Source of the DNA: Paracoccaceae bacterium
GTDB taxonomy: Bacteria; Pseudomonadota; Alphaproteobacteria; Rhodobacterales; Rhodobacteraceae
Reading direction: 5' to 3'
Assembly: GCA_013373325.1 (NCBI GenBank)
Contig: JABXIA010000077.1
Coordinates: 1 to 44,434, forward strand
Length of the DNA stretch: 44,434 nt
Shown here: piece after piece, positions 26,239 to 34,082 of the stretch
Position numbering within the stretch: the first letter of the stretch is position 1
How the letters are laid out: each line of letters begins with the position of its first letter
Notes under the pieces: model-generated
What the model saw: the letters and a program-made list of their open reading frames with translations, nothing else
Database searches by the model: none
What the model was told of the DNA's origin: nothing
Translations under genes and position numbers: made by a program

Positions 26239-27201
26239 TCATGCGAACATGGCCAAGGCGAAGAAGATCAGCGGGATCAGGCCGGTATCGCGGTTCAGCC
26301 GGAACAATTGCAGAAGCCGGGCATTGTTGTCCGCGTCAAAGGCGCGCAGCTGCCAGGTCATGTGCCAGCCCATTGCCCAAGGGGCTGCGAGTGCCAGCAC
26401 CAGCGCCAGAATTGAAGCGCTTTCCAGCATCGCGCCAATCACCGCCATTGCCATCAGGCAGACAAAGGCCACGATAAACCGGCGCAGCCACATCGGGGTT
26501 TCCGTGCCGAACAGCCGGGCGGTGGATTTTACCCCGATCAGCGCGTCGTCTTCGGTGTCCTGATGCGCATAGATGGTGTCATAGAACAGCGTCCAGGCAA
26601 TACCGGCCAGATACAGCAGCACCGGCGGCCAGCCTATGGAACCGGTGTGCGCAACCCAGGCCAGCATGGCGCCCCAGTTAAAGGCAAGGCCCAGAAACAC
26701 CTGCGGCCACCAGGTAAAGCGCTTGGCAAAGGGGTAGACCGCCACTGGCAAGAGCGACAGGATGCCCATGGCGATAGCGGCTTGGTTGAACGTCAAGAGG
26801 ATTATCAGGCCCACAAAGCACTGCAGCCCCATCCAGGCCAGAGCGCCCTTCACCGTGACTTGGCCGGAGGGGATAGGCCGGGAGCGGGTGCGTTCCACTT
26901 GGCCGTCGAAGTTGCGGTCGGTGATGTCATTCCAAGTGCAGCCGGCCCCTCGCATCAGCCAGGCGCCAGCGGCGCAGCCGACGGCAATCCACAGGTCGCT
27001 CCAGCGCGGGCTTTGATCCGCGAGGATTGCCAAGGCCAGCCCCCACCAGCAGGGGATAAGCAGCAGCCAGGTGCCGATGGGCCGGTCGGCGCGGCTGAGG
27101 CGCAGGTAGGGGCGTGCCCATTCCGGGGCGTAGGTGTCGACCCAGTTTCCCCTGACCGCATCCGCGACCTGACCCTCTGGTGCTGGTGTCTCGCCTTGCA
27201 T
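26239..27201 (-). CDS. ubiA: 4-hydroxybenzoate polyprenyltransferase
   Basis: UbiA attaches the polyprenyl tail to 4-hydroxybenzoate in ubiquinone synthesis at the inner membrane. The 320-residue product has about eight or nine membrane segments and both Asp-rich motifs: NDITDRNFD for the prenyl diphosphate and Mg2+, and the second in YAHQDTEDD. ATG 27201 is chosen over an upstream frame to 27264 because the upstream start would overlap rsmE. The rsmE start codon is only 12 bp away in the other direction. The product competes with PobA for 4-hydroxybenzoate. Confidence 0.94.
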   Translation of the reverse strand: MQGETPAPEGQVADAVRGNWVDTYAPEWARPYLRLSRADRPIGTWLLLIPCWWGLALAILADQSPRWSDLWIAVGCAAGAWLMRGAGCTWNDITDRNFDGQVERTRSRPIPSGQVTVKGALAWMGLQCFVGLIILLTFNQAAIAMGILSLLPVAVYPFAKRFTWWPQVFLGLAFNWGAMLAWVAHTGSIGWPPVLLYLAGIAWTLFYDTIYAHQDTEDDALIGVKSTARLFGTETPMWLRRFIVAFVCLMAMAVIGAMLESASILALVLALAAPWAMGWHMTWQLRAFDADNNARLLQLFRLNRDTGLIPLIFFALAMFA

Positions 27202-27213
27202 ATGTAGGACCCC

Positions 27214-27954
27214 ATGAGTGCGAAAATCAGACTGTATGTAGAGCACCCTTTGGGGGCAGGGCAATCACTTCCCGTGGATCGTGATCAGGCGCATTACCTG
27301 TTCGGAGTGATGCGTCTGACGGCGGGCGCCCCTGTGGCGCTGTTTAACGGCCAGGACGGCGAGTGGCTGGCCGAGGTGGCAGAGGCCGGAAAGCGCAGCG
27401 GCACTCTGGTGTGCCAGGAGCAGACCAAACCGTTGCAGCTTCCGCCGGACCTGTGGCTGATGTTTGCCCCGATCAAGAAGGCGCGCACAGATTTTATTGT
27501 TGAGAAAGCAGCGGAAATGGGTGCCGCGCGTATCCTGCCGGTTCAAACGGAGTTTACCAATTCCGAACGTATCCGTCAGGACCGGCTGCAGGCCCATGCG
27601 GTCGAGGCCGCGGAGCAATGCGGCGGCACTTATGTGCCGGAGGTGGCGGATCTGCAGAAGCTCTCCCGCCTGCTGGACCATTGGCCCGCCGAGCGGCAGC
27701 TGATGTTCTGCGACGAGGCGGAGGTGGGCAATGCGCTGCAATTGGCCGCCGAGACGCAGAGTGGCGCCCCTTGGGCCATTCTGATCGGCCCCGAAGGCGG
27801 ATTTTCCGAGGCAGAACGCAAGCGGCTGCACACGCTGCCGCAATCCCATGTCGTCAGCCTCGGACCCCGCATCCTGCGCGCAGATACCGCCGCCGTGGCG
27901 GCGATGACCCTGTGGCAGCAGGCGATGGGGGACTGGCAAGGGAAAGCCGGGTGA
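27214..27954 (+). CDS. rsmE: 16S rRNA (uracil1498-N3)-methyltransferase
   Basis: RsmE methylates N3 of U1498 of 16S rRNA in the decoding region, using SAM bound in a trefoil knot (SPOUT fold). The 246-residue product has an N-terminal PUA-like RNA-binding part (residues 1-70), the LIGPEGGFSEAE motif and the C-terminal SLGPRILRADTA knot motif. It is divergent from ubiA with 12 bp between start codons, so its promoter must lie within ubiA. Confidence 0.94.
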   Translation: MSAKIRLYVEHPLGAGQSLPVDRDQAHYLFGVMRLTAGAPVALFNGQDGEWLAEVAEAGKRSGTLVCQEQTKPLQLPPDLWLMFAPIKKARTDFIVEKAAEMGAARILPVQTEFTNSERIRQDRLQAHAVEAAEQCGGTYVPEVADLQKLSRLLDHWPAERQLMFCDEAEVGNALQLAAETQSGAPWAILIGPEGGFSEAERKRLHTLPQSHVVSLGPRILRADTAAVAAMTLWQQAMGDWQGKAG

Positions 27955-28101
27955 CGCTGGTCACAGACTGGAAACCATTTCCGGTTAACCTTTAGTTGTG
28001 CTGCGGCGTCCGCGGCCATTGTATCCGCCGTCCTGGCTGAACAAATAAGGATGGCAAGGCAGGCTGCACCGTTTGCTAAACGTTTTAATGAGGCGAAACA
28101 A

Positions 28102-28629
28102 ATGAGTTTCATCCGCCCTGAAGCCCGCGAAACACTGTGGCAATGGCGCGAGGTTCTGGCCGCAGCGCTGATGTTCCTGCTGGGGCTGAAATGGGCGTAT
28201 TCCGCGGCCGGCTTTACCGCAATCACCGGCTGGGCTCTGGTTGCAACCGGTCTGATCGCCGCCGTCATCGGCGTTCAGCGAATGCGGTTCCGGCGCGGCA
28301 GTGGCGGCCCTGGCGTGGTGCAGGTCGACGAGGGGCAAATTGCCTATTTCGGCCCGCTCAATGGCGGTGCAGTGGCAGCCTCGGAACTGGAGCGGCTGGC
28401 GCTTGACCACACTTCCAAACCGCCGCACTGGCTGCTGGAGCAGCCCGGCCAGCCGCCGCTGGCAATTCCCGTCAACGCCGAAGGCTACGAGGCGCTGTTT
28501 GATGTCTTTGCCGCCCTCCCGGGCCTCAAGACGGAACGGATGCTCACAGAGTTGCGCCGCCGGGGGCCTCACCAGGTCGTGATCTGGGAGCGCGCTGCCA
28601 GCCGTCCGGAACATCAGCGCCTGCATTGA
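28102..28629 (+). CDS. Conserved membrane protein, unknown function
   Basis: A 175-residue protein with two transmembrane helices in the first 70 residues, then a soluble domain with short beta-strands (VVQVDEGQIAYFGPL onward) that looks PH-like. ATG 28102 has GAGG 8 nt upstream. It sits between rsmE and gshA. I do not recognise a named family and assign no function. Confidence 0.75.
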   Translation: MSFIRPEARETLWQWREVLAAALMFLLGLKWAYSAAGFTAITGWALVATGLIAAVIGVQRMRFRRGSGGPGVVQVDEGQIAYFGPLNGGAVAASELERLALDHTSKPPHWLLEQPGQPPLAIPVNAEGYEALFDVFAALPGLKTERMLTELRRRGPHQVVIWERAASRPEHQRLH

Positions 28630-28694
28630 CACCGGCGGCGATTCCGCCCACGACTGACCCTTCAAGAAAGATCTAACAGGACGGAGTGCCAGGC

Positions 28695-30065
28695 ATGTCC
28701 ATTCCCCAGTCCGGCGGTGGGCCGATCGAACGTCACGAGCAGCTTGCCCAGTATCTTGCCGATGGCTGCAAGCCCAAGGAAGACTGGCGCATCGGCACCG
28801 AGCATGAGAAGTTCGGTTTCTGCAAGGACACGCTGAAGCCGCTGCCCTATGCCGGTGAGCGCTCCATTCTGGCGGTGCTGGAGGGGCTGCGCGACGGCCA
28901 CGGCTGGGCGCCGCTGACCGAAGGCGATAACCTCATCGGCCTGACCAAGGACGGTGCCAACATAAGCTTGGAGCCGGGCGGCCAGCTGGAATTGTCAGGC
29001 GCGCCGCTGGAAACCATCCACGAGACTTGCGACGAGGTGAACGCGCACCTGCGCGACGTCAAGGACATCGCCGATAAGATCGGCGTGGGCTTCATCGGAT
29101 TGGGCGCTGCCCCTGTGTGGCACCATGAAGATATGCCGCTGATGCCAAAGGGCCGTTACAAGCTGATGGACGGCTACATGCAGGAAGTCGGCACCATGGG
29201 CACCACCATGATGCGCCGCACTTGCACCGTGCAGGTGAACCTCGACTTCTCGTCCGAAGCCGACATGGTGCAGAAACTGCGCGTGGCACTGGCGCTGCAA
29301 CCGGTCGCAACGGCGCTGTTTGCCAATTCGCCGTTCCTGGACGGCCAGTCCAACGGCCACAAATCCTGGCGCGCCCGGGTTTGGCGCGATTTGGACGCTG
29401 ACCGCACCGGCATGCTGCCCTTTGTATTCGAGGAAGGTTTCGGATTTGAAGCCTGGGTGCAGTATGCGCTCGATGTGCCGATGTATTTCGTCTACCGCAA
29501 TGGCGAGTACATCAATGCGCTAGGCATGTCGTTCCGTGACTTCCTGAAGGGCGAACTGCCCGCGCTGCCGGGCGAGACCCCGACGCTCAGCGACTGGGCC
29601 GACCACCTGACGACCATCTTCCCCGAGGCACGTATCAAGAAATTCATCGAGATGCGCGGCGCCGACGGCGGTCCCTGGCGCCGCCTTTGCGCGCTGCCCG
29701 CGTTCTGGGTGGGCCTGACCTATGACCAAACTGCGCTGGATGCAGCTTGGGACCTGGTCAAGGGCTGGGACGCGGAAACCCGCGACGCCCTGCGCGTTGC
29801 CGCCTCTGAACAGGGACTGCAGGCCAAGGTGAATGGCATCAGCATGCATGAATTGGCCCGCGAGGCGGTGGCAATTTCTGAAAGCGGCCTGAAAGCGCGT
29901 GCGCGCCCCGGCGCTGGCGGTCTGGTGCCGGATGAAACTCATTTCCTGAACGCGCTGAAGGACAGCCTGGAAACTGGCAAAGTGCCCGCGGATGAACTGC
30001 TGGAGCGGTACAACGGCGCTTGGGAAGCTGACCTCAGCCGGATCTACGGGGAGTTCGCTTACTGA
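28695..30065 (+). CDS. gshA: Glutamate-cysteine ligase
   Basis: Catalyses the first step of glutathione synthesis, ATP-dependent joining of glutamate and cysteine. The 456-residue product belongs to the plant/alphaproteobacterial GCS2-like class, with the N-terminal WRIGTEHEKFGF substrate-binding motif and the MMRRTCTVQVNLD core. ATG 28695 follows GGAG by 8 nt; GTG 28686 is an alternative. A strong hairpin lies just after the stop. Confidence 0.95.
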   Translation: MSIPQSGGGPIERHEQLAQYLADGCKPKEDWRIGTEHEKFGFCKDTLKPLPYAGERSILAVLEGLRDGHGWAPLTEGDNLIGLTKDGANISLEPGGQLELSGAPLETIHETCDEVNAHLRDVKDIADKIGVGFIGLGAAPVWHHEDMPLMPKGRYKLMDGYMQEVGTMGTTMMRRTCTVQVNLDFSSEADMVQKLRVALALQPVATALFANSPFLDGQSNGHKSWRARVWRDLDADRTGMLPFVFEEGFGFEAWVQYALDVPMYFVYRNGEYINALGMSFRDFLKGELPALPGETPTLSDWADHLTTIFPEARIKKFIEMRGADGGPWRRLCALPAFWVGLTYDQTALDAAWDLVKGWDAETRDALRVAASEQGLQAKVNGISMHELAREAVAISESGLKARARPGAGGLVPDETHFLNALKDSLETGKVPADELLERYNGAWEADLSRIYGEFAY

Positions 30066-30069
30066 CACA

Positions 30070-30101
30070 GCATCAGGCCGCGCTTGAGTGCGGCCTGATG
30101 C
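30070..30101. terminator. Terminator-like hairpin between gshA and the desaturase
   Basis: A perfect 12-bp stem, GCATCAGGCCGC (30070-30081) and GCGGCCTGATGC (30090-30101), closes an 8-nt loop. There is no T tract on either side. Its position between convergent genes suggests a shared terminator or RNA 3'-end structure. Confidence 0.65.
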
Positions 30102-30113
30102 GTCAGGGCTGGA

Positions 30114-30928
30114 TCAGTGCCTGTCCAGCAAAGGCACAACGGGCATACGGCTGGCGGCATAGCCTGGCACCTGGGCATCCAGCCGCTTTGCGAGCTCTGG
30201 CAGGCGGCTGACCGGCACTTTTGGAAACAGATGGTGCTCGCGGTGATAGAACATCAGGTAGGCGGCTTTGGCCAGCACGCCGCGCTGGCTGCGTGCCGCC
30301 AGGCCGGAGCCGCCAGTGCCCTGATGGGTGATCCAAACCGCGAAAAACGCGGTCATGCATTGCGCCGCAGCCATCGCCGCCAAATGCAGCAGCAGGAAGC
30401 GCTGGCCGCTCCACAAGATCAGCCCGGCCGCCAGTGCCACGCAGAGCCCGTCACGCAGCATCCGCCGCCGCCATCTGGATCCGCCTTGTGTCCAGCAGGC
30501 GCGGATCAGATCCATTGGAACCGGGGACCATAACACAGCACCTGAATAGCGCTCATATGGCCGCAATGGCCTTCGATGTCGCCGGGTCCCATGGCGTGGC
30601 GGTGGTGCTGCATGTGGCTCCAGGCGACAGAGCAATTGCAGCCGGACATCAGTGCGCTGAGAACGTGCAGCACTGCAATATCACCGCCACGGGGAAGTCC
30701 GAGATTGCCGTGGATCGCCTCGTGGTTCAGCCGCAGCGCACAGAGGAAAAACATGAAGCTTCCTGCTGCTCCCAGCTGCCACAAAGGCGAGGCATAAAGA
30801 GTCCAGGACAGCGCCAGCCAAGGGAGGGGCAGGGTGAGCTCTCTCCAGCGCTGCCGGCGGGTGACAGGCAAAAGATCGCGCCAGTTAACGTTGCGGGGCG
30901 GCGCTTCACGGTAAACAGATTTATGCAT
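30114..30928 (-). pseudogene. Fatty acid desaturase, frameshifted
   Basis: Membrane di-iron fatty acid desaturase family (beta-carotene hydroxylase-like fold), split across two frames. From ATG 30928 the first frame carries histidine box 1 (HEAIH) and box 2 (HMQHH), then stops at 30506. The continuing frame, open from at least 30635 to the stop at 30114, carries PMDLIRACW, membrane segments and box 3 (HREHH). Joining YGP to VPMDLIR restores one protein of about 270 residues. The lesion probably lies in the CCGGGGACC run at 30521-30529, where one missing base accounts for it. GAGGA lies 7 nt before the ATG. It could be a true mutation or a sequencing error. Confidence 0.8.
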
Positions 30929-31091
30929 GTTTCTGTCCTCGGACCTGATCGGTGGAGCTGCCGGCATCTACGCCGTTGCAACCCGGTGAAGCAGGCAGAA
31001 CAATGCGTCCCAAGGCGCCGGGAATGCCCTGCCGCAGAAGGCCAAGGGGCAGACCGTATTTCTTGCCAATAATGCCAGTTATTTCTGTCAT
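30921..31091 (-). CDS. Possible leader peptide or small ORF, 56 aa
   Basis: A minus-strand frame from ATG 31091 to TAA, starting MTEITGIIGKKYGL and ending 8 nt into the desaturase start, which would allow translational coupling. There is no ribosome site, its third-position GC is about half (low for this genome), and the ATG lies inside an operator-like palindrome. It may be only a long desaturase leader. Reported as doubtful. Confidence 0.25.
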   Translation of the reverse strand: MTEITGIIGKKYGLPLGLLRQGIPGALGRIVLPASPGCNGVDAGSSTDQVRGQKHA

Positions 31092-31100
31092 GAGAGAAAT
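31081..31100. promoter_or_regulatory. GbsR-type operator copy 1 (upstream of the desaturase)
   Basis: ATTTCTGT (31081-31088), CATG, AGAGAAAT (31093-31100): an inverted repeat with one mismatch. Together with the preceding CCAGTT it matches the copy at 31695-31714 at 24 of 27 positions. It lies about 150 nt upstream of the desaturase start, just after the end of the regulator gene. Confidence 0.7.
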
Positions 31101-31143
31101 TTTCTCGCAAATTTTTTTGAGCAGAATTGCTATCGGGCCGCAT

Positions 31144-31680
31144 TCACTCCGTCTGTTTGCCGACCGGCAGGAAGCGGGCGACCTTGGCGCCTAGCTTCAG
31201 CACAGCCAGATGCACAGAGCGGGGCAAACGGGAGAAATCTGCATACCAGTCGTCGAACATGCGCATCACCCGCAGGGTCTCGCCCATGCGCTCTTTGACC
31301 ACCCTGGGGGTTTTGTCGCCTTCGGCCTCTTTGATGACTTCCTCTAAAGCGCGCAGGGTCGGCGCGAACTCCCGCTCCCGCCGCGCGGCAATCACCGCGT
31401 CGACCAGGTCGAACATGTCGCGGATCGAGGTGAAGTGATCGCGCCGGTCACCCAGCTGCCGACTCACCTTGACCAGCCCTTGCACCTGCAACTCCTTGAG
31501 CCCGTTGGAGACGTTTGAGCGCGCCAGCCCCAGCACCTCGCAGATCTCATCAGCGGTCATCGGAACAGAGGCGATATGCAGCAGCGCGTGGATCTGCGCC
31601 ACCGAACGGTTCACCCCCCAGCGGGTTCCCATCTCGCCCCAATGGAGGATGAAGCTCTGCATTGCGGGGGTCAGTTCCAT
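31144..31680 (-). CDS. GbsR/MarR family transcriptional regulator
   Basis: A 178-residue winged-helix regulator of the GbsR type. The N-terminal HTH is visible in the segment MTADEICEVLGLARSNVSNG, followed by the wing around QLGDRRDHFTS and a helical C-terminal dimer region. GbsR family members in other bacteria control osmoprotectant and other genes. Here the downstream gene is the desaturase on the same strand. Near-identical palindromes before both starts imply that the protein represses itself and the desaturase. The ATG at 31680 has GGAAAT as a weak ribosome site. Confidence 0.85.
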   Translation of the reverse strand: MELTPAMQSFILHWGEMGTRWGVNRSVAQIHALLHIASVPMTADEICEVLGLARSNVSNGLKELQVQGLVKVSRQLGDRRDHFTSIRDMFDLVDAVIAARREREFAPTLRALEEVIKEAEGDKTPRVVKERMGETLRVMRMFDDWYADFSRLPRSVHLAVLKLGAKVARFLPVGKQTE

Positions 31681-31694
31681 CGGGATTTCCAGTT

Positions 31695-31714
31695 ATTTCT
31701 GTACTGACAGAAAT
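31695..31714. promoter_or_regulatory. GbsR-type operator copy 2 (upstream of its own gene)
   Basis: ATTTCTGT (31695-31702), ACTG, ACAGAAAT (31707-31714): a perfect 8-bp inverted repeat. It lies 14 nt upstream of the regulator start codon. A minus-strand TTGACA at 31732-31737 would be the -35 box, and the -10 would fall in the palindrome, so bound regulator would block RNA polymerase. Confidence 0.75.
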
Positions 31715-31820
31715 TCAGAAATCCAAAGCGGTGTCAAGCCAGGTTGACTGTCCTGTCAGAACGGTTCAACTCACGCAGTAATTTGCAAAGTGGCGGGATC
31801 GTCAGCTTAGAGGAATAGTA

Positions 31821-32075
31821 ATGCGGAACCTATTTATTGGATTGTTCGAAAAGCTTGTGGGCTTGTTTACAGTGCTGATGTTTGCTGCCGTTACGGTTGG
31901 TGCGGTCGTAGTGTTCAACGATCCAGCCCAGGGCGGCGCAGCTGCGGCTATTGCGTTGCTGGTGGGCGGGACGATCTACATCACAATGATGGTTGGGATG
32001 CTTTACCTCTTCCTGGGCGTTTACCATAACACCAAGCGGACGGTTGAGTTGCTGGAACGTATCGCTAAGGAGTAA
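31821..32075 (+). CDS. Small membrane protein, 84 aa
   Basis: Two hydrophobic helices (about 11-32 and 40-66) followed by a charged tail ending LLERIAKE. AGAGG 8 nt before ATG 31821 is a good ribosome site. It is a single gene followed by a strong terminator. I do not recognise the family; it could be a small inner-membrane regulator. Confidence 0.7.
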   Translation: MRNLFIGLFEKLVGLFTVLMFAAVTVGAVVVFNDPAQGGAAAAIALLVGGTIYITMMVGMLYLFLGVYHNTKRTVELLERIAKE

Positions 32076-32093
32076 GGCGGCCTGCCGGAAAGA

Positions 32094-32128
32094 AACCGGC
32101 GGCAGGTTGCCCCGCCGCCGGTTGTTTT
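32094..32128 (+). terminator. Rho-independent terminator after the small membrane protein gene
   Basis: A perfect 10-bp stem, AACCGGCGGC (32094-32103) and GCCGCCGGTT (32114-32123), with a 10-nt loop, is followed by GTTTT. It also lies close to the stop of the facing YHS gene. Confidence 0.85.
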
Positions 32129-32150
32129 CCGTGAGTAGCAGCTTCAGGCC

Positions 32151-32627
32151 TTACTGCGCCTGAAGTTCTTCCGGGGATTTCTCAGCAATATCGGTCCAGT
32201 TGACGCTGGCCTTCTCGATGAAGCCCGGGATGTCGCCTTCCCAGCGTTCCTGAATGTCCTGCGACAGGTTCAGGTACAGGGTGTTGTCGACAATTTTCCA
32301 GTGGTTCGGATCACCGTCGAACTTGAAGCCCATCGCGGTGCCAAAGGCGCAGTAGCCGCCGTAGGCCGGAACATAGGCTTCGGGATTCTTCTCAAAGGCC
32401 GCTTTGTGCTCTTCCGAAGCAAAACGGTAAGTTGCGTCATTGTAAATCGAAGTGATTTTGTAGCTGCCCTTGGTGGGGGCACCGTCCGTGAAATATGCGA
32501 CCGGGTCATAGCCCTGCATGGCCAGGCCAGTGGAGGATGCGTTGATCTCAACGCCCGCCGCCAGTGCCGAGGTTGCCATTGCAACCGACAGAGCCACACC
32601 GCTGATCAGTGCTTTTACTTTGTTCAT
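32151..32627 (-). CDS. Periplasmic YHS domain protein
   Basis: A 158-residue exported protein. An N-terminal signal peptide ends near ALAAG (about residue 24). The YHS domain follows, with MQGYDPVAYF, then YRFASEEHKAAF and YGGYCAFGTAMG, where the cysteine is the likely metal ligand. YHS domains bind copper or other metals in several enzymes, but stand-alone secreted members have no settled function. It is divergent from the Tat-exported small protein across 240 bp. Confidence 0.88.
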   Translation of the reverse strand: MNKVKALISGVALSVAMATSALAAGVEINASSTGLAMQGYDPVAYFTDGAPTKGSYKITSIYNDATYRFASEEHKAAFEKNPEAYVPAYGGYCAFGTAMGFKFDGDPNHWKIVDNTLYLNLSQDIQERWEGDIPGFIEKASVNWTDIAEKSPEELQAQ

Positions 32628-32867
32628 GGTCCCGTCCTTTCAAATCCCGGCCGCGGCGCTCCCAAATGCTTGCCCGGCCGGCGTTTCACCATGTGTGCCG
32701 CGGTATGCTGCGGGTCACGGAACCGATGTGGAGAGCCGGGCGATCACATTCAAAACAACTCAATTTGACTGTGCGCGGGATGGATGCCGCCTGTGCAGCT
32801 ATGCGCAGAACAGGTGACAGGCAGACCTAATGCGGGCAGACTGGGCAGAGGAAAAACGGAGGACAGG
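32628..32867. promoter_or_regulatory. 240-bp divergent intergenic region
   Basis: This region must hold promoters for the YHS gene (minus) and the Tat-exported gene (plus). A plus-strand TTGACT near 32764 has no good -10. No convincing palindrome or conserved structure was found. Confidence 0.3.
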
Positions 32868-33218
32868 ATGACAGGCTCATTCCCCACCCGCCGTGCCGTG
32901 CTGGGCGGCCTTTTGGCAGCAGCAGCCTTTGCAGGGGCGGCCACCGCGCAGAGCATCAGCGGCAGCTACCGCGCCGAAGGCCGCAACCCCGATGGCACCA
33001 CCTATACCGGCACGGTGCAAATCCAGGACTATGGCGGTGCGATCGAGATGAGCTGGCAGGTCGGTGTCCAGGCCTATGCCGGGACCGGTAACCGCAACGG
33101 CGATGTGGTCTGGGTGGACTGGGGCGATACCTACCCAGTGGTCTACGTGCGGATGCCCAGTGGTGAGCTGCACGGCACCTGGTCCAACGGCCGCGCTTTG
33201 GAGCGGCTTATTCCATAA
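32868..33218 (+). CDS. Tat-exported small protein, unknown function
   Basis: A 116-residue exported protein. The N-terminus has a twin-arginine signal (TRRAVLGG) and an Ala-rich hydrophobic segment ending ATAQ (about 30). The mature part is a short beta-rich domain with repeated Gly, Tyr and Trp (QDYGGAIEMSWQVG, WVDWGDTYPV). GGAGG 5 nt before ATG 32868 fixes the start. Its last 11 bases overlap the end of the facing gene. No function is assigned. Confidence 0.8.
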   Translation: MTGSFPTRRAVLGGLLAAAAFAGAATAQSISGSYRAEGRNPDGTTYTGTVQIQDYGGAIEMSWQVGVQAYAGTGNRNGDVVWVDWGDTYPVVYVRMPSGELHGTWSNGRALERLIP

Positions 33219-33480
33219 CCTGCAGCGCCAGTACGAAACGGACCACCTTCTCCGCAGGCATCTCGCAGGGTTTCAGCCGGGCACCGGACGTGAGCCGGTA
33301 GAGGTTGAGGCTGATGTAATCCGCGCCTCCCAGTTCCCGCGCCACCAGCTTCTGCGATTTGCCGCCGGCCAGGTCTTCGCGGGTCACCATGTACTTGCAC
33401 CCTTCCGCTGTCCCGGTGAAGGCGCCCAGCGGCAGGGTGTCAAAAGCTGCGAGAAAGACCTGCAGCTTTTCCGGTGTCAC
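33208..33480 (-). CDS. Hypothetical protein, 90 aa, after plsY
   Basis: A soluble protein starting at GTG 33480, which overlaps the plsY stop as GTGA, so it is the last gene of the pyrimidine operon. The sequence includes GAFTGTAEGCKYMVTRED and CEMPAEKVVRFVLALQ. There is no signal, membrane segment or known motif. It overlaps the converging Tat-exported gene by 11 bp. Function unknown. Confidence 0.7.
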   Translation of the reverse strand: MTPEKLQVFLAAFDTLPLGAFTGTAEGCKYMVTREDLAGGKSQKLVARELGGADYISLNLYRLTSGARLKPCEMPAEKVVRFVLALQVME

Positions 33481-34082
33481 TTCTGGCCGATCCGCGGCTC
33501 GGTGCCCGCCCGCAGGCGGGCGATATTGGCCGAGTGGCGGATGAACACGACGGCCGCCAGCAGCAGCGCGAGCACAGCAACCTGCTGATAACCCAGCAGC
33601 AACGCCCAGACCGCACCCGATGCGGCAGAGGTCAGCGCGCCCATTGAGGAGATCCGGCTGACTGCGGCCGCCGCCAGCCAGGTCAGGCAGCAGGCGATGC
33701 CCACCGGCCAGGCCAGTGCCAGCATCAGGCCCAGGAAGGTCGCAACGCCCTTGCCGCCCTTGAAGCCCAGCCAGACTGGAAAGCAATGGCCGAGGAAGGC
33801 CATCAGCCCAGCGGCCTGCGCCGCGTCCTCACCCGCCAGAAACCGGGCCAGCAGCACTGCCGCCGCGCCCTTGCCGCCATCCAAAAGCAGCGTCAGTGCC
33901 GCGGCCGCCTTGCTGCCGGTGCGCAGCACGTTGGTGGTGCCAATATTGCCAGACCCGATTTCCCGCAGGTTGCCAAGGCCAAACGCCTTGGTGACCACCA
34001 GTCCGAACGGCACGGAGCCGAGACCGTAGCCAATCGCCGCCCACAGGATCAGCACAACGGCAGAGCTTTCGAGTACAGGCAT
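33477..34082 (-). CDS. plsY: Acyl-phosphate glycerol-3-phosphate acyltransferase
   Basis: PlsY transfers an acyl group from acyl-phosphate to glycerol-3-phosphate, the first step of phospholipid synthesis, at the inner membrane. The 201-residue protein has five or so membrane segments and the conserved GSGNIGTTNVLRTG and GGKGVATFLG loops. Its ATG overlaps the stop of the dihydroorotase-like gene by one base (TGATG). PlsX is not in the window. Confidence 0.94.
   Translation of the reverse strand: MPVLESSAVVLILWAAIGYGLGSVPFGLVVTKAFGLGNLREIGSGNIGTTNVLRTGSKAAAALTLLLDGGKGAAAVLLARFLAGEDAAQAAGLMAFLGHCFPVWLGFKGGKGVATFLGLMLALAWPVGIACCLTWLAAAAVSRISSMGALTSAASGAVWALLLGYQQVAVLALLLAAVVFIRHSANIARLRAGTEPRIGQK

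Noticed and set aside
24997-26415. Plus-strand frame (472 codons) antisense to the OmpA-family gene
   Set aside because: The composition is not protein-like, and the minus-strand frame has a signal peptide and OmpA motifs.
30727-31143. 138-codon minus-strand frame over the desaturase start
   Set aside because: It is a different frame from the desaturase and holds no histidine boxes or conserved motif.
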